From Pseudotabrizicola alkalilacus (GTDB taxonomy: Bacteria > Pseudomonadota > Alphaproteobacteria > Rhodobacterales > Rhodobacteraceae), in contig NZ_QWEY01000002.1 in assembly GCF_003443995.1 (NCBI RefSeq), forward strand, positions 186,001 to 250,000: a DNA stretch of 64,000 bases. The letters run 5' to 3'. Below the pieces are notes generated by a model. It had not been told where the DNA came from, did no database searches, and worked only from the letters and a program-made list of their open reading frames with translations. Position 1 is the stretch's first letter. Each line of letters begins with the position of its first letter. A program made the translations under genes and the position numbers. Below, piece by piece: positions 34,654 to 46,234 of this stretch.

Positions 34654-35127
34654 ATGCAGCTTTCGTCACGAACCGATATCGAGGCGCCGGTGGAATTTGT
34701 CTTTGCCGCCTTGTCGGATTTTGAGGCTTGGGAACGCGCCGCCATGCGTCGGGGTGCTGATGTCAGCCGCATTGACAAGCTGCGCGCGCCCGGTGTTGGC
34801 ATGGGCTGGCATGTGATTTTCCGCTTTCGTGGCAAAGAGCGCACGGTCGATCTGCGTCTTACCGGGCTGGAGCCCGATGCAAAGCTTGGCTTTTCCGGGG
34901 CAGGCCGCATGATCGAAGGCGATATGTCGGTCGAATTGTTGTCTTTGTCGCCCAAACGCACCCGTCTGGTGTTGCACAGCAAGGTGCGTCCGCTGACCAT
35001 CGCGGCCCGTCTGTTCCTGCAATCCCTGAAACTGGCCAAGGGCAGGGTGCAGGGCAAGCTGAACAAGCGGCTTCAGGATCTGGCGACGGATCTTGAAACC
35101 CGTTTTGCCGCAAGCCGCCGCCGCTGA
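34654..35127 (+). CDS. SRPBCC family protein
   Basis: A 157-residue START/SRPBCC-fold protein. It begins MQLSSRTDIEAPVEFVFAALSDFEAWERAAMRRG, the hallmark of polyketide-cyclase-like ligand-binding proteins, and continues with the beta-rich core GMGWHVIFRFRGKERTVDLRLTGLEPDAKLGF. The C-terminus is a long Arg/Lys-rich helix (LKLAKGRVQGKLNKRLQDLATDL). It has no signal peptide. Ligand and role are unknown. It is convergent with pheA with 28 bases between. Confidence 0.88.
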   Translation: MQLSSRTDIEAPVEFVFAALSDFEAWERAAMRRGADVSRIDKLRAPGVGMGWHVIFRFRGKERTVDLRLTGLEPDAKLGFSGAGRMIEGDMSVELLSLSPKRTRLVLHSKVRPLTIAARLFLQSLKLAKGRVQGKLNKRLQDLATDLETRFAASRRR

Positions 35128-35155
35128 CGCCTGCCGGATCGACAGGGTCTGGCCG

Positions 35156-35986
35156 TCAGCCGCGGTCGCGGTCTGACGGATAGACGCCCATCACTGTGAC
35201 GTTATTGGTGAAATACCGCAGCTCTTCCAGTGCGAGCGCAACATGTGCATCCTCGGGGTGCCCTTCGATGTCGGCATAAAACTCGGTCGCCATGAAGCTG
35301 CCGCCGACCATATAGCTTTCCAGCTTGGTCATGTTCACGCCATTTGTGGCAAAGCCCCCCAGAGCCTTGTAGAGCGCTGCGGGAATGTTGCGCACCTGAA
35401 AGGTAAAGGTGGTGATCATCTGCGCGGCACGACGGCTGTGATCGGCCTCACGGCTCATGACGAGAAAACGGGTGGTGTTGTTTTTCTGATCTTCTATATG
35501 GCGGGCCAGCACGTCCAGCCCGTAAATCTGTGCCGCCAGCTCGCTTGCCAGTGCGGCGCGGGTCTTGTCCCCGGCTTCGGCCACTTCGCGCGCGGCGCGG
35601 GCATTGTCGGAACTGACGCGGCCCGTGATGCCGTGGCTGCGCAGGAAGCCCGCGCATTGCGGCAGGATCACCACATGGCCATGCGCTTCGGTCACATCGG
35701 CCAGCGTGGCCCCCGGCACCCCCAGCAGATTGACATGCACCCGCACAAAGGCTTCGTCTACGATATGCAGCCCGGATTTCGGCAACAGGCTGTGCACATC
35801 GGCCACCCGGCCATAGGTCGAGTTCTCGACGGCCAGCATTCCCAGATCAACCGCGCCGGACCGCGTCATCTCGACCACATCCTCGAATGTGGTGCAGGGC
35901 ACGACCTCCATCTCAGGCCGCGCCTGTTGGCAGGCCTGATGCGAATAGGCCCCAAGTTCGCCCTGAAATGCGATCCTGCCAGTCAT
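35156..35986 (-). CDS. pheA: prephenate dehydratase
   Basis: A 276-residue monofunctional prephenate dehydratase converting prephenate to phenylpyruvate in phenylalanine synthesis. It begins RIAFQGELGAYSHQACQQ, contains LGMLAVENSTYGRVADVH, and has the catalytic TRF motif at 172-174 (KNNTTRFLVMSR). A C-terminal ACT regulatory domain (TFTFQVRNIPAALYKAL..KLESYMVGGSFMATEFYADI) gives phenylalanine feedback. No chorismate mutase domain is fused. It is divergent from the cytochrome gene. Confidence 0.97.
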   Translation of the reverse strand: MTGRIAFQGELGAYSHQACQQARPEMEVVPCTTFEDVVEMTRSGAVDLGMLAVENSTYGRVADVHSLLPKSGLHIVDEAFVRVHVNLLGVPGATLADVTEAHGHVVILPQCAGFLRSHGITGRVSSDNARAAREVAEAGDKTRAALASELAAQIYGLDVLARHIEDQKNNTTRFLVMSREADHSRRAAQMITTFTFQVRNIPAALYKALGGFATNGVNMTKLESYMVGGSFMATEFYADIEGHPEDAHVALALEELRYFTNNVTVMGVYPSDRDRG

Positions 35987-36108
35987 GTTTCAGCTCCGAT
36001 TGATAAACACGCACAAAAAGGGGCGATTGGTCGCGCACCTACACCTTGAAACCTGTATAGGGAAGCGGGTAGAAGCCCTGAAAAGAGAATGCCAAGGGAA
36101 AGCGCGAC

Positions 36109-36624
36109 ATGTTCGACACGATGACGATGACCAAGGTGTTGGGGGCGGTCTGCGGCTCGCTTCTGGTGTTTCTGCTGGGCGGCTGGGCTGCGTCGGCGCT
36201 TTACAGCACGGGCGGCGGCCATGGCGATGACCATGCGCAGGCCTATGTGATCGACACCGGCGCGTCAGAGGCACCGGCCGAGACCGCAGAGGCCCCGGAT
36301 TTCGAGGCGATCTTTGCCGCTGCCGACGCAGGAGCGGGCGAATCCGTGTTTGCCAAATGCCGTGCCTGCCACAAGCTTGACGGTGCCGATGGCGTTGGCC
36401 CGCATTTGAACGGCATCGTCGACAAGGCCAAGGCCGCATCTGCAGGATATGCCTACTCCGACACGCTCCTCGGCATGGCAGGCGAGACTTGGACCCCGGA
36501 AAACCTGTATGCCTTCCTGCAAAATCCGCGTGGCTACGCGCCCGGCACCAAGATGGCCTTTGCCGGCCTGCCGCGCAGCGACGAGCGTGCCAACCTGATC
36601 GCCTATCTGGCAACGGTCAACTGA
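36109..36624 (+). CDS. membrane-anchored cytochrome c (cytochrome cy type)
   Basis: A 171-residue protein with an uncleaved N-terminal membrane anchor (VLGAVCGSLLVFLLGGWAASALY), an Ala/Glu-rich linker to about residue 65, and a class I cytochrome c domain. The haem site is CRACH at 84-88 and the axial Met is Met149 in GTKMAFAG. Such anchored cytochromes (cy, CycM) shuttle electrons from the bc1 complex to terminal oxidases, including cbb3 and aa3, in Rhodobacteraceae. It is followed by a clear terminator. Confidence 0.92.
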   Translation: MFDTMTMTKVLGAVCGSLLVFLLGGWAASALYSTGGGHGDDHAQAYVIDTGASEAPAETAEAPDFEAIFAAADAGAGESVFAKCRACHKLDGADGVGPHLNGIVDKAKAASAGYAYSDTLLGMAGETWTPENLYAFLQNPRGYAPGTKMAFAGLPRSDERANLIAYLATVN

Positions 36625-36654
36625 TCGCCTGAAACGCTGGTTGAAATAGTATGC

Positions 36655-36684
36655 AAGGGCCGTCCCAATGGGGCGGTCCTTTTG
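36655..36684 (+). terminator. intrinsic terminator after the cytochrome gene
   Basis: A hairpin of AAGGGCCGTCCC and GGGGCGGTCCTTTT around a 2-base loop, with TTTTGATTCTT after it, 30 bases beyond the cytochrome stop codon. Confidence 0.8.
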
Positions 36685-36797
36685 ATTCTTGCCCTGATCA
36701 CGCAATCGCCACTTGAGCCATCGACAATCCGCGCTTTACTTCCCCTAATGAACCAAAGCCGCGCAAAAAGTGGCAAAGACAGATAGGGGAAGCTCAA

Positions 36798-38660
36798 ATG
36801 GCAATGGCATATGGCAAACCGGCGGTGCTGGGTGCGGCACTGATTGCGGCACTCCCGCTTTGGGCGCAGGAAACGGTGATCACCGCACACGGCATTTCGA
36901 CCTTTGGTGAACTGCAGCTGCCCGCCGATTTTACCCATCTGCCCTACGTCAACCCCGATGCGCCAAAGGGCGGCGAGATCTCGATCTGGCAGCCCGGCGG
37001 CTTTGACAGCATGAACCCCTATTCGGTCAAGGGCCGCGCAGCGGCCCTGTCTTCGGCCCCTTACGAGTCGATCCTTGCGGGCACTGCGGATGAAATCGGC
37101 GCGGCCTACTGCTTTTTATGCACCACGATGGAATATCCCGAAGACCGATCCTGGGTGATCTTCAACCTGCGGCCAGAGGTGACCTTTTCCGACGGCACCC
37201 CGATGACCGCCGAAGATGTGCTGTTCACCTATCAGACCTTTCTTGAAAAGGGTTTGACCGATTTCCGCACCGTGCTGGCGACGCAGGTTGAGGGGGTCGA
37301 GGTGCTTGACCCGCACCGGATAAAGTTCACCTTCAAACCCGGTGTGCCCCACCGTGACCTGCCCGCCGATATGGGCGGCCTGCCGGTGATGTCGAAAGCG
37401 CATTATGAGGCAAACAACCTTGATCTGGAAGAATCGAGCATGACACCGGCGCTGGGCACCGGCCCCTATATGCCGGGCCGGGTCGATGTGGGCAAATCGG
37501 TGTCATGGGTGCGCAACCCCGACTATTGGGGCGCGGATCTGCCGATGAACAAGGGCCGCAGCAATTTTGACACCATCCGCATCGAGTATTACGCCGATTA
37601 CGACGCTGCCTTCGAAGGGTTCAAGGCCGGCTCCTACACCTTCCGCAACGAGGCCAGCTCGGTCAAATGGGCCACGGGCTATGACTTCCCCGAAGTTGCC
37701 GCCGGTCACATCGTCAAGGCCGATCTGCCCAACGGCAACAAGGCCACGGGGCAGGCCTTTCTGTTCAACATGCGGCGCGAGAAGTTTCAGGATCCGCGCG
37801 TGCGCGAAGCCATCGGGCTGATGTTCAACTTTGAATGGTCCAACGCCACGCTGTTCTATGGCATCTATGCCCGCATCACCTCGGTCTGGGAAAACACCTG
37901 GCTCGCAGCCACCGGCACGCCCTCGTCAGAGGAAACCGCCATTTTGCAACCGCTGGTCGATGAAGGCCTGCTGCCCGCCAGCATTCTGACCGATGAGGCG
38001 GTGATGCCCCCCACCTCGGGCGAGCGGCAGCTGGACCGCGCAAATCTGCGCCGCGCCAGTGCGCTGCTGGACGAGGCAGGATGGACCGTGGGCAGTGATG
38101 GGATGCGCCGCAATGCCGCCGGGCAGGTGCTTTCGGTCGAAATGCTCAACGACAGCCCCAGCTTTGACCGTATCATGAACCCCTATATCGAAAACCTCAA
38201 AGCGCTTGGCGTCGATGCCAAACTCACCCGCGTCGATAATGCGCAGATGGAATCGCGCACACGCCCGCCGTCTTATGATTTTGATATGGTCACCGGCAAT
38301 GCGCGGTCGAACTACATCTCGGGCGCTGAACTCAAGCAGTTCTATGGCTCGGAAACCGCCGATATCTCGGCTTTCAACGTCATGGGCCTGAAAAGCCCTG
38401 CCGTCGACAAGCTGGTGGATGTGGCGATGGCCTCGGCCTCGCTGGAGGATCTGACCGTCGCCACGCAGGCGCTGGACCGGGTGCTGCGGGCCGAACGGTT
38501 CTGGGTGCCGCAGTTCTACAAAAATTCCCATACCGTCGCCTATTATAACATGTTCGAGCATCCCGAAACCTTGCCGCCCTATGCTCTGGGCGAACTGGAT
38601 TTCTGGTGGTACAACGCCGAAAAGGCAGAGGCGCTGCGGGCCGCGCGCGTCTTGCGATAA
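36798..38660 (+). CDS. ABC transporter substrate-binding protein, family 5 (YejA-like)
   Basis: A 620-residue periplasmic oligopeptide-type binding protein. A signal peptide ([17 protein letters not shown]) is followed by [35 protein letters not shown], the usual YejA N-terminus. Family-5 signatures are [24 protein letters not shown] and [15 protein letters not shown]. YejA-type proteins bind peptides, including microcin C and some antimicrobial peptides. It leads the yejABEF operon, 25 bases before yejB. It has a good AGGGGAAGC ribosome-binding site. Confidence 0.9.
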   Translation: MAMAYGKPAVLGAALIAALPLWAQETVITAHGISTFGELQLPADFTHLPYVNPDAPKGGEISIWQPGGFDSMNPYSVKGRAAALSSAPYESILAGTADEIGAAYCFLCTTMEYPEDRSWVIFNLRPEVTFSDGTPMTAEDVLFTYQTFLEKGLTDFRTVLATQVEGVEVLDPHRIKFTFKPGVPHRDLPADMGGLPVMSKAHYEANNLDLEESSMTPALGTGPYMPGRVDVGKSVSWVRNPDYWGADLPMNKGRSNFDTIRIEYYADYDAAFEGFKAGSYTFRNEASSVKWATGYDFPEVAAGHIVKADLPNGNKATGQAFLFNMRREKFQDPRVREAIGLMFNFEWSNATLFYGIYARITSVWENTWLAATGTPSSEETAILQPLVDEGLLPASILTDEAVMPPTSGERQLDRANLRRASALLDEAGWTVGSDGMRRNAAGQVLSVEMLNDSPSFDRIMNPYIENLKALGVDAKLTRVDNAQMESRTRPPSYDFDMVTGNARSNYISGAELKQFYGSETADISAFNVMGLKSPAVDKLVDVAMASASLEDLTVATQALDRVLRAERFWVPQFYKNSHTVAYYNMFEHPETLPPYALGELDFWWYNAEKAEALRAARVLR

Positions 38661-38685
38661 CAAGAACAACAGGCAGGCAGGCCAC

Positions 38686-39834
38686 ATGGGCGCCTATATT
38701 CTCCGGCGGATTTTGCTGATCATCCCGACGTTGATCGGGATCATGATCCTTAACTTCGCGCTGACGCAATTTGTCCCCGGTGGCCCGATCGAGCAGGTTC
38801 TGGCCCGCATCGACGGCGGCGGAGATTCCATTCAGGCCATCAGCGGCGCAGGGGACGCGGGCATCGGTCAACAGGGCAACGACACGGGGTATGTCGGGGC
38901 CCAGGGCCTCGACCCCGGGTTTCTGGCAGAGCTGGAGGTGCAGTTCGGCTTTGCCCGTTTCGTCTGCGAACCGGGGTTCAGTGGCAGGCCATCGGCCCGT
39001 GCCACAGAATGCGTCAAGGAACTGATCCCAGCTTGGGAGCGGTTCTTTATCATGATGGGCAACTACATCCGCTTCGACTTTGGCGAGAGCCATTTCCGGT
39101 CTATCGGGGTGCTGGATCTGGTCTGGGAAAAGCTGCCCGTCTCGCTGACCCTTGGCCTGTGGTCGACGCTGATCGCCTATGCCATCTCGATCCCGCTGGG
39201 CATCCGCAAGGCGGTGCGTGACGGATCGCGCTTTGACACCTGGACCAGCGGCGTGATCATCGCCGCCTATGCCATCCCCGGATTTCTGTTTGCCATCCTC
39301 CTGCTGGTGCTGTTCGCAGGCGGCAGTTACTTCCGCTGGTTCCCGTTGCGCGGCCTGACCTCGGACAACTTTGATCAGCTGTCGATGATCGGCAAGGTGC
39401 TGGATTATCTGTGGCACATCACCCTGCCGGTGCTCGCCTCCACCATTTCCAGCTTTGCTACCCTGACCCTGCTGACCAAGAACAGCTTTCTGGACGAGAT
39501 CAAAAAGCAATACGTCATGACCGCTCGCGCCAAGGGGCTGCCCGAAAACAGCGTTCTCTATGGCCATGTGTTCCGCAATGCGATGCTGATCGTCATCGCA
39601 GGCTTTCCCGCATTGTTCCTGTCGGTGTTCTTTGGCTCCAGCCTGATCATCGAGACGATTTTCAGCCTCGACGGTCTGGGCCAGCTGGGGTTCCGCGCGG
39701 CGGTGGAGCGGGATTATCCGGTGATCTTTGGCACGTTGTTCTTCTTTGGCCTGATCGGTCTGGTGGTCGGCATCCTGTCTGACCTGATGTATGTCTGGGT
39801 GGATCCCCGCATCGACTTCGAGCGGAGGGGGTAG
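38686..39834 (+). CDS. yejB: peptide ABC transporter permease, YejB-like
   Basis: A 382-residue inner-membrane permease. [39 protein letters not shown] is the typical YejB start, a first helix and a long periplasmic loop; five more helices follow, with the EAA-type loop [28 protein letters not shown]. It pairs with YejE to form the channel. The ATG at 38686 matches homologues; the ribosome-binding site is AGGCAGGCAGG. Confidence 0.95.
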   Translation: MGAYILRRILLIIPTLIGIMILNFALTQFVPGGPIEQVLARIDGGGDSIQAISGAGDAGIGQQGNDTGYVGAQGLDPGFLAELEVQFGFARFVCEPGFSGRPSARATECVKELIPAWERFFIMMGNYIRFDFGESHFRSIGVLDLVWEKLPVSLTLGLWSTLIAYAISIPLGIRKAVRDGSRFDTWTSGVIIAAYAIPGFLFAILLLVLFAGGSYFRWFPLRGLTSDNFDQLSMIGKVLDYLWHITLPVLASTISSFATLTLLTKNSFLDEIKKQYVMTARAKGLPENSVLYGHVFRNAMLIVIAGFPALFLSVFFGSSLIIETIFSLDGLGQLGFRAAVERDYPVIFGTLFFFGLIGLVVGILSDLMYVWVDPRIDFERRG

Positions 39835-39835
39835 C

Positions 39836-40945
39836 ATGGCCCTGTCCCCGCTCAATCAGCGCCGTTGGCGCAATTTCAAGGCCAACCGCCGTGCCTATTG
39901 GTCGCTGATCCTGTTTTCCATCCTGTACGGCATCTCGCTCTGCGCCGAACTTGTCGCCAATGACAAACCGCTGCTGGTGCAGTTCCGCGGCGAATGGCAC
40001 GCGCCTTTCGCGCAGTTCTACCCCGAAACTGCCTTTGGCGGCGATTTCCAGACCGAAGCAAAGTACAAGGATGTCGAGGTGCGCTGCCTGATCATGGCCG
40101 CCGGGTCCGAGGCCTGCTGGGACGACCCCGAGGGCATTCTGGCCGAGGCCACGACGCAAGGCACCGCCGCAGGCGAGGCGATCGAGCAGGGCCGGATCAT
40201 CTGGGCCCCGGTGCCCTATAGCTTCAACACCATCAACGACATCGGCAAGGCCGCCCCCTCTGCGCCGGACGCGCAGCATTGGCTGGGCACCGATGACACC
40301 GCCCGCGATGTGCTGGCCCGCGTGATCTATGGTTTCCGCCTGTCAGTCAGCTTTGCGCTGATTGTCACCGTGCTTACCTCTGTCATCGGCATCGCCGCAG
40401 GCGCGGTGCAGGGCTATTTCGGCGGCATCACAGACCTGATCTTTCAGCGCATCATCGAGATCTGGGGGGCCACGCCGTCGCTTTACGTCATCATCATCGT
40501 GGCTGCGATCTTCACCATGAACTTCTGGATATTGGTGTTCCTGATGGTGCTGTTCGGCTGGACCGCCCTTGTCGGCGTGGTGCGGGCCGAATTCCTGCGC
40601 GCACGCAATTTCGAATATGTCCGCGCCGCCCGCGCGCTTGGCGTGCCCGACCGGGTGATCATGTTCCGCCATGTCCTGCCCAATGCCATGGTCGCCACCC
40701 TGACCATGCTGCCGTTTATCATCACCGGCACCATCGGCGCGCTGACCGCGCTCGACTTTCTGGGCTTTGGCCTTCCGTCCTCGGCGCCAAGTCTGGGCGA
40801 GATGACCCAGCAGGCCAAGCAGAACCTGCAAGCGCCCTGGCTCGCCTTTACCGCGTTCTTTACCTTTGCCATCATGCTGTCGCTGCTGGTCTTCATTTTT
40901 GAGGGTATCCGCGACGCCTTTGACCCGCGAAAGACCTTTCAATGA
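39836..40945 (+). CDS. yejE: peptide ABC transporter permease, YejE-like
   Basis: A 369-residue inner-membrane permease beginning MALSPLNQRRWRNFKANRRAYWSL, with the family's long periplasmic insert after helix 1 (about residues 40-155, containing AEWHAPFAQF-like and WLGTDDTARDVLARV blocks) and the EAA loop ARALGVPDRVIMFRHVLPNAMVATLT. It starts one base after the yejB stop codon and its own stop overlaps the yejF start. The three genes are therefore translationally linked. Confidence 0.95.
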   Translation: MALSPLNQRRWRNFKANRRAYWSLILFSILYGISLCAELVANDKPLLVQFRGEWHAPFAQFYPETAFGGDFQTEAKYKDVEVRCLIMAAGSEACWDDPEGILAEATTQGTAAGEAIEQGRIIWAPVPYSFNTINDIGKAAPSAPDAQHWLGTDDTARDVLARVIYGFRLSVSFALIVTVLTSVIGIAAGAVQGYFGGITDLIFQRIIEIWGATPSLYVIIIVAAIFTMNFWILVFLMVLFGWTALVGVVRAEFLRARNFEYVRAARALGVPDRVIMFRHVLPNAMVATLTMLPFIITGTIGALTALDFLGFGLPSSAPSLGEMTQQAKQNLQAPWLAFTAFFTFAIMLSLLVFIFEGIRDAFDPRKTFQ

Positions 40946-42555
40946 GCCTGCTTGCGGTCAAGGATCTGAAGATCAGCTTCCGGCAGGACGGAAGGGTGAT
41001 ACAGGCGGTCAAGGGTGTGACCTTTACCGTGGGCAATGGCGAAACCGTGGCGCTGGTGGGCGAATCCGGCTCGGGCAAATCCGTCACCGCGCTGTCGACG
41101 GTCGGCCTGCTGGGCGACAATGCGATTGTCGAGGGCTCTGTCACCTATCAGGGCGCGCAGATGGTCGGCGCGTCAGAGGCCGAACTGCGCCGGGTGCGCG
41201 GCAATGACATCAGTTTCATCTTTCAAGAACCGATGACCAGCCTCAACCCGTTGCACACCATTGAAAAGCAGCTGGGCGAAAGCCTTGCACTGCATCAGGG
41301 TCTCGTGGGGCAGGCGGCGCGCGCCCGCATTCTGGATCTGATGGAAAAGGTCGGCATCCGCGACGCGGAAAGTCGGCTGGGGGCCTATCCGCATGAGCTG
41401 TCCGGCGGGCAGCGCCAGCGGGTGATGATCGCCATGGCGCTGGCCAACGGCCCCGAGCTGTTGATCGCGGATGAGCCGACCACGGCGCTGGATGTGACCA
41501 TTCAGGCCCAGATCCTTGACCTGCTGGCCGATCTGAAGCGGTCCGAGGGGTTAAGCCTGTTGTTCATCACCCATGACCTTGGCATCGTGCGCCGTATTGC
41601 CGACCGGGTCTGCGTGATGCAGGGCGGCGAGATTGTCGAGCAGGGTGCAACGGCCGATATCTTCGCCAACCCGCAGCACCCCTATACCCGCAAGCTGCTG
41701 GCGGCCGAGCCGACCGGCCTGCCGGATGCGGTGCCCGCAGGTGCGGCCGAGGTGGTCAGCACCAAATCCCTGCGGGTCTGGTTCCCGATCACCGCTGGCT
41801 TCCTGCGCAAAACCGTCGGGCATGTGAAGGCGGTCAACGATGCCACCCTGTCGGTGCGCGCCGGAGAGACGTTGGGAATCGTCGGCGAAAGCGGGTCGGG
41901 CAAGACCACGCTGGCGCTGGCCATCCTGCGGCTGGTACCCTCTACCGGGCCGGTGGTGGTGCTGGGCCGCGACATCTCCGGCCTGACCGGGGCCGCTCTG
42001 CGCCCGGTGCGGCGCGACATGCAGGTGGTGTTCCAGGATCCGTTCGGCAGCCTGTCGCCGCGCATGACCGCCGAGCAGATCATCGCCGAAGGGCTGGCAC
42101 TGCACGGCAGCGACACGCCCGCGCAATCGCGTGAAAAGGTGGCTGCAATCATGTCAGAGGTGGGGTTGGACCCCGCGACCATGACCCGTTACCCGCACGA
42201 ATTCTCGGGCGGCCAGCGTCAGCGCATCGCCATCGCCCGCGCCATGATCCTGCGCCCGAAACTGGTGGTGCTGGACGAGCCGACAAGCGCGCTGGACATG
42301 ACCGTTCAGGTGCAGATTGTTGATCTGCTGCGCGACCTGCAGCGCAAATGGGGGCTGGCCTATATCTTCATCAGCCACGATCTGCGCGTGGTCCGCGCGC
42401 TGTCGCACAAGGTGATGGTGATGAAAGCGGGCGATGTGGTCGAACAGGGCGACGCCCGCGCCATATTTGATGCCCCCACGTCAGAGTACACCCGCGCCCT
42501 CATGCTGGCCGCCTTTGGTGCCATGCCGGGGGCAAAGACAAAGACAGACACATGA
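40942..42555 (+). CDS. yejF: peptide ABC transporter ATP-binding protein, YejF-like (tandem ATPase)
   Basis: A 537-residue double ATPase. Domain 1 has Walker [13 protein letters not shown], signature [15 protein letters not shown] and Walker [17 protein letters not shown]. Domain 2 has [30 protein letters not shown] and [16 protein letters not shown]. The C-terminus carries the oligopeptide-type tail [22 protein letters not shown]. It overlaps yejE by 4 bases at the start and the glycosyltransferase by 4 bases at the end. Confidence 0.95.
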   Translation: MSLLAVKDLKISFRQDGRVIQAVKGVTFTVGNGETVALVGESGSGKSVTALSTVGLLGDNAIVEGSVTYQGAQMVGASEAELRRVRGNDISFIFQEPMTSLNPLHTIEKQLGESLALHQGLVGQAARARILDLMEKVGIRDAESRLGAYPHELSGGQRQRVMIAMALANGPELLIADEPTTALDVTIQAQILDLLADLKRSEGLSLLFITHDLGIVRRIADRVCVMQGGEIVEQGATADIFANPQHPYTRKLLAAEPTGLPDAVPAGAAEVVSTKSLRVWFPITAGFLRKTVGHVKAVNDATLSVRAGETLGIVGESGSGKTTLALAILRLVPSTGPVVVLGRDISGLTGAALRPVRRDMQVVFQDPFGSLSPRMTAEQIIAEGLALHGSDTPAQSREKVAAIMSEVGLDPATMTRYPHEFSGGQRQRIAIARAMILRPKLVVLDEPTSALDMTVQVQIVDLLRDLQRKWGLAYIFISHDLRVVRALSHKVMVMKAGDVVEQGDARAIFDAPTSEYTRALMLAAFGAMPGAKTKTDT

Positions 42556-43781
42556 AGCTTTTGTTCCTGCACCAGAACTTCCCCGGCCAGTTCCTGCATC
42601 TGGCGCCGGAAATGGCCCGGCGCGGTCATGACGTGCTGGCCATGACCGATGCCAACAACAACCGGCAGTCCACCGTCAAGACGCTGCGCTACAAACATGC
42701 TGCCGCCAAGGTTGATCCCGCGCAGACCCGGCTGGGGCGCAATTATACCACCATGTCGGACCGGGGAGTTACCGTCGCCCGCGCCTGCGCCCATCTGCGC
42801 GATGCCGAAGGCTACACTCCCGATGTGATTTTCGGCCATTCCGGCTGGGGCGAGACGCTGTTTCTCAAGGAAATCTGGCCGCAGGCAAAGCTGATCGTCT
42901 ATGCCGAGTTCTATTATCGCGGGGTCGGGGCCGATGTTGGTTTTGACACCGAATATACCCCTTACGGCCTTGACCAGATTCTGATCGCGCAGGGCCGCGC
43001 GGCGCATCTGGGGCAGGCGCTGATCCATGCCGATGCCGGTCTGGCCCCGACCGCGTGGCAGGCCAGCACCTATCCCGATGCGCTGCGCCCGATGATCCGG
43101 GTGATCCATGATGGCGTCGATTGTGATGTGATGCAGCCCAACCCGCAGGCCAGCCTGACCCTGCCGGATGGCCGCACCTTACGCGCCGGTGATGAGGTGC
43201 TGACCTTTGTGAACCGCAATCTGGAACCGTATCGCGGCTATCACACCTTCATGCGCGCGCTGCCCGATGTGCTGCACGCCCGCCCCAACGCCCATGCCGT
43301 GATCGTCGGCGGCGATGAGGTGAGCTATGGCAGCCCGCCAAAGGGGGCAAAGGGCTGGAAAGACCAGATCTTGTCCGAAGTGCAGGACCGTCTGCCGATG
43401 GACCGGGTGCATTTCATGGGCAAGGTGCCCTACGGCACCTTTGTCTCGATCATGCAGATCAGCCGCGCCCATGCCTACCTGACCTACCCCTTCGTGCTGT
43501 CGTGGTCGATGCTGGAGGCGATGGCGGCGGGGTGTCTGGTGGTCGGCTCAAACACCGCCCCGGTGGCCGAGGTGGTCCGGCATGGTGAAAACGGTCTGCT
43601 GGTCGATTTCTTTGATGTTCAGGCATGGGCCGACACTCTGACCGACACACTCGCCAACCCGCAGCGCTATGATCCGCTGCGCACTGCCGCGCGTCAGATG
43701 GCACTGACTCACTATGACCTGCGCGGCATGTGTCTGCCGCGCATGGTCGATTTTGTCGAAAGCTTCGGCCCGCAGACCTAG
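42552..43781 (+). CDS. glycosyltransferase family 4 protein
   Basis: A 409-residue GT-B glycosyltransferase. The N-terminal half starts [33 protein letters not shown], and the C-terminal half has [38 protein letters not shown] and [41 protein letters not shown], where the E of the SMLEAMA block is the GT4 donor-sugar site. It has no signal peptide. The ATG overlaps the yejF stop (ATGA), so it is expressed with the peptide transporter. Acceptor and sugar are unknown. Confidence 0.9.
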   Translation: MKLLFLHQNFPGQFLHLAPEMARRGHDVLAMTDANNNRQSTVKTLRYKHAAAKVDPAQTRLGRNYTTMSDRGVTVARACAHLRDAEGYTPDVIFGHSGWGETLFLKEIWPQAKLIVYAEFYYRGVGADVGFDTEYTPYGLDQILIAQGRAAHLGQALIHADAGLAPTAWQASTYPDALRPMIRVIHDGVDCDVMQPNPQASLTLPDGRTLRAGDEVLTFVNRNLEPYRGYHTFMRALPDVLHARPNAHAVIVGGDEVSYGSPPKGAKGWKDQILSEVQDRLPMDRVHFMGKVPYGTFVSIMQISRAHAYLTYPFVLSWSMLEAMAAGCLVVGSNTAPVAEVVRHGENGLLVDFFDVQAWADTLTDTLANPQRYDPLRTAARQMALTHYDLRGMCLPRMVDFVESFGPQT

Positions 43782-44782
43782 GCCGCTTGTGCCTGCGTCA
43801 GCTCTGTCAACACCTCTGCCGCGATCTCGAACGACCGAAGCCGTGCGGTGTGGTCATGGATCATGCCGGTCACCATCAGCTCATCCGGTTGATAACGCTC
43901 GATCATTGCCGCCAGCTCGCGGCGCAACGTCGCGCGCGACCCCACCGCCGCCACCGACAGCGCGGCTTCGACCCCATGCATCACCTGCGGCGGGATCTGC
44001 GCCTCAATATCCGTCACCGGGCGCGGCAGTTTGCCGGGCTTGCCGGTTCGCAACCGGGCAAAGGCCAGCATCTGCGAGGTGCGCAGGAACTGCGCCTCGG
44101 CATCGGTGTCGGCCGCACAGACTCCCGCCGCCATCATCGCATAGGGCTGCGCCAGAAACCGCGACGGGCGGAAGGCGGCGCGATAGGTGGCCAAGGCATC
44201 CTCCAGCATCGCCGGTGCGAAATGCGAGGCAAAGGCATAGGGCAGCCCCAGATAGGCCGCCAGCTGCGCGCCATAGAGGCTGCTGCCCAGAATCCACACC
44301 GGCACATGCGTCCCCGCTCCGGGGATCGCCTGCACTGCCGCGTTTTCTGCCGGAGTGTCGAAATATCCCATCAGCTCCACCACATCCTGCGGGAAGCTGT
44401 CATCGGGTGCCATATGCCGTCGCAGCGCCCGTGCAGTGGCCATATCGGTGCCCGGCGCGCGGCCAAGCCCCAGATCAATCCGCCCCGGATACAGAGTCTC
44501 CAGCGTGCCGAACTGCTCGGCCACGATCAACGGGGCATGGTTGGGTAGCATGATGCCACCCGCGCCGACGCGAATGGTCCTTGTCGCCCCGGCCACATGG
44601 CCGATCACGATGGCGGTGGCCGCACTGGCAATGCCGGGCATGTTGTGATGTTCGGCCAGCCAGAAGCGGTGATAGCCCGAGGCTTCGGCCAGCTGCGCCA
44701 GCGCAACCGTATTGGCCAGTGCCTGTGCGGTGCTGCTGCCTTCGGGCACGGGGGACAGATCGAGTAGCGAGTAATGGTGCAT
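43778..44782 (-). CDS. LLM class flavin-dependent oxidoreductase
   Basis: A 334-residue luciferase-like monooxygenase, beginning [76 protein letters not shown], with [20 protein letters not shown] and [13 protein letters not shown], the signatures of the YhbW/alkanal monooxygenase-like group. It is cytoplasmic and uses FMN. The oxidised substrate is unknown. It is convergent with the glycosyltransferase; their ends overlap by 4 bases. Confidence 0.92.
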   Translation of the reverse strand: MHHYSLLDLSPVPEGSSTAQALANTVALAQLAEASGYHRFWLAEHHNMPGIASAATAIVIGHVAGATRTIRVGAGGIMLPNHAPLIVAEQFGTLETLYPGRIDLGLGRAPGTDMATARALRRHMAPDDSFPQDVVELMGYFDTPAENAAVQAIPGAGTHVPVWILGSSLYGAQLAAYLGLPYAFASHFAPAMLEDALATYRAAFRPSRFLAQPYAMMAAGVCAADTDAEAQFLRTSQMLAFARLRTGKPGKLPRPVTDIEAQIPPQVMHGVEAALSVAAVGSRATLRRELAAMIERYQPDELMVTGMIHDHTARLRSFEIAAEVLTELTQAQAA

Positions 44783-44844
44783 GACGGTATCTCCTGCCCG
44801 TCGATCTAGGGGCAGGGGACGCGCAATGTAAGACCTAACGGCGC

Positions 44845-46200
44845 TCAGACTGCTGCGGAATGCTGCGCCTTGGTCTGATCATAGGCATCAAACGCCCGCG
44901 CCACCATCCGCGTCAACGGCCGCGCCGCGGGCGGGATCGTCAGGCCGGAGGCATCCAGCTTTACCATCCCGTCAAACCCCTCTGCGGCGCGGCGCAGCAT
45001 CCCGTCCAGACGGTCCGGGGCGCAGGCGAATTCGCGCAAAATCTCGGCGCGTGACACGTGAAAATCGCACATCAGCGCCTCGATGATCCGGGCGCGCATC
45101 TTGTCTTCGCCAGCAAACACATGGCCGCGATGGGTCGGGAACTGCCCGGCCCGGATCGCCTTGGTGTAATCCGAAGTGCCGCTGACATGCTGCGCAAAGC
45201 CTTGCGGAAACCTGCTGATCGACGACGCGCCCAAGCCGATCAGCACCGGTGCGGTGTCATCGGTATAGCCTTGGAAATTCCGCCGCAACGTCCCCGCCGC
45301 CAAGGCCTGCGCCATGCCATCGGTGGGCCGGGCGAAATGGTCGATGCCGACATCGACATAGCCATCCCAGCGGAACAGCTCTGCCGCCGTCTCGAACAGC
45401 CGCAACCGCTCCTGCGGGGTGGGGATCGTGTCTGATGGGATCATCTGCTGGCGGCGGCTCATCCACGGCACATGGGCATAGCCATACAGCGCCACCCGGT
45501 CAGGAGACAGGGTCAGCAGCTTTTGCACCGAATCGGAAATCCGCGCCGTGGTCTGATGCGGCAAGCCGTACAGGATATCGGCATTCAGACTGCGCACCCC
45601 CCGGTCGCGGATCATCTCCGCCACGGCTCGCGTCAGCTCATAGCTCTGTTCGCGGCCGATGGTCTTCTGGATCAGCGGATCAAAATCCTGCACCCCGATC
45701 GAGGCGCGGTTCATCCCAGCCGCTGCCAGTGCATCCAGCCGGGTCGCATCAATCTCGTTCGGGTCGATCTCGACAGAAAACTCGGCCCCCGCGCCCAAGG
45801 GCACCGCGTCAAACACCGCCGCGGCCAGCCGTTCCATCTGGGAAGCGGGCAACAGCGTCGGCGTCCCACCGCCCCAATGCAGCCTTGACAATGTAACCCC
45901 GCGCGGCAAATGCTGTCGCAGCAGCGCAATCTCGGCATGAAGGGTCGCTGCATAGGCAATCACCGGGTCGTCGCTGCTGGTCCCCTGCGTGCGGCAGGCA
46001 CAGAACCAGCACAAGCGCCGGCAGAACGGCACATGCAGATAAAGTGAAATCGCTGACCCCTCCGGGATCGCTTCGATCCATTGGGTGAACAGGGCAGGGT
46101 CCACTGTCCCGTCGAAATGCGGGGCCGTGGGATAGCTGGTATAGCGCGGCACGCGCGCGTCAAAGAGTCCAAGGCGAGCAAGTTGCGGTTCATGTGTCAT
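44845..46200 (-). CDS. hemN: oxygen-independent coproporphyrinogen III oxidase
   Basis: A 451-residue radical-SAM enzyme that makes protoporphyrinogen IX without oxygen. The cluster motif is Cys60, Cys64, Cys67 in [12 protein letters not shown], preceded by LYLHVPF, and [13 protein letters not shown] is the SAM-binding GGGTP motif. [11 protein letters not shown] and the C-terminal HemN domain [30 protein letters not shown] complete it. ATG 46200 begins [29 protein letters not shown], the usual N-terminus. It is divergent from fnrL across a 65-base gap with a perfect FNR box, so anaerobic induction by FnrL is expected. Confidence 0.96.
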   Translation of the reverse strand: MTHEPQLARLGLFDARVPRYTSYPTAPHFDGTVDPALFTQWIEAIPEGSAISLYLHVPFCRRLCWFCACRTQGTSSDDPVIAYAATLHAEIALLRQHLPRGVTLSRLHWGGGTPTLLPASQMERLAAAVFDAVPLGAGAEFSVEIDPNEIDATRLDALAAAGMNRASIGVQDFDPLIQKTIGREQSYELTRAVAEMIRDRGVRSLNADILYGLPHQTTARISDSVQKLLTLSPDRVALYGYAHVPWMSRRQQMIPSDTIPTPQERLRLFETAAELFRWDGYVDVGIDHFARPTDGMAQALAAGTLRRNFQGYTDDTAPVLIGLGASSISRFPQGFAQHVSGTSDYTKAIRAGQFPTHRGHVFAGEDKMRARIIEALMCDFHVSRAEILREFACAPDRLDGMLRRAAEGFDGMVKLDASGLTIPPAARPLTRMVARAFDAYDQTKAQHSAAV

Positions 46201-46234
46201 TCCCGTATCTTCGTCGCACAGAACCAGATCTGCC

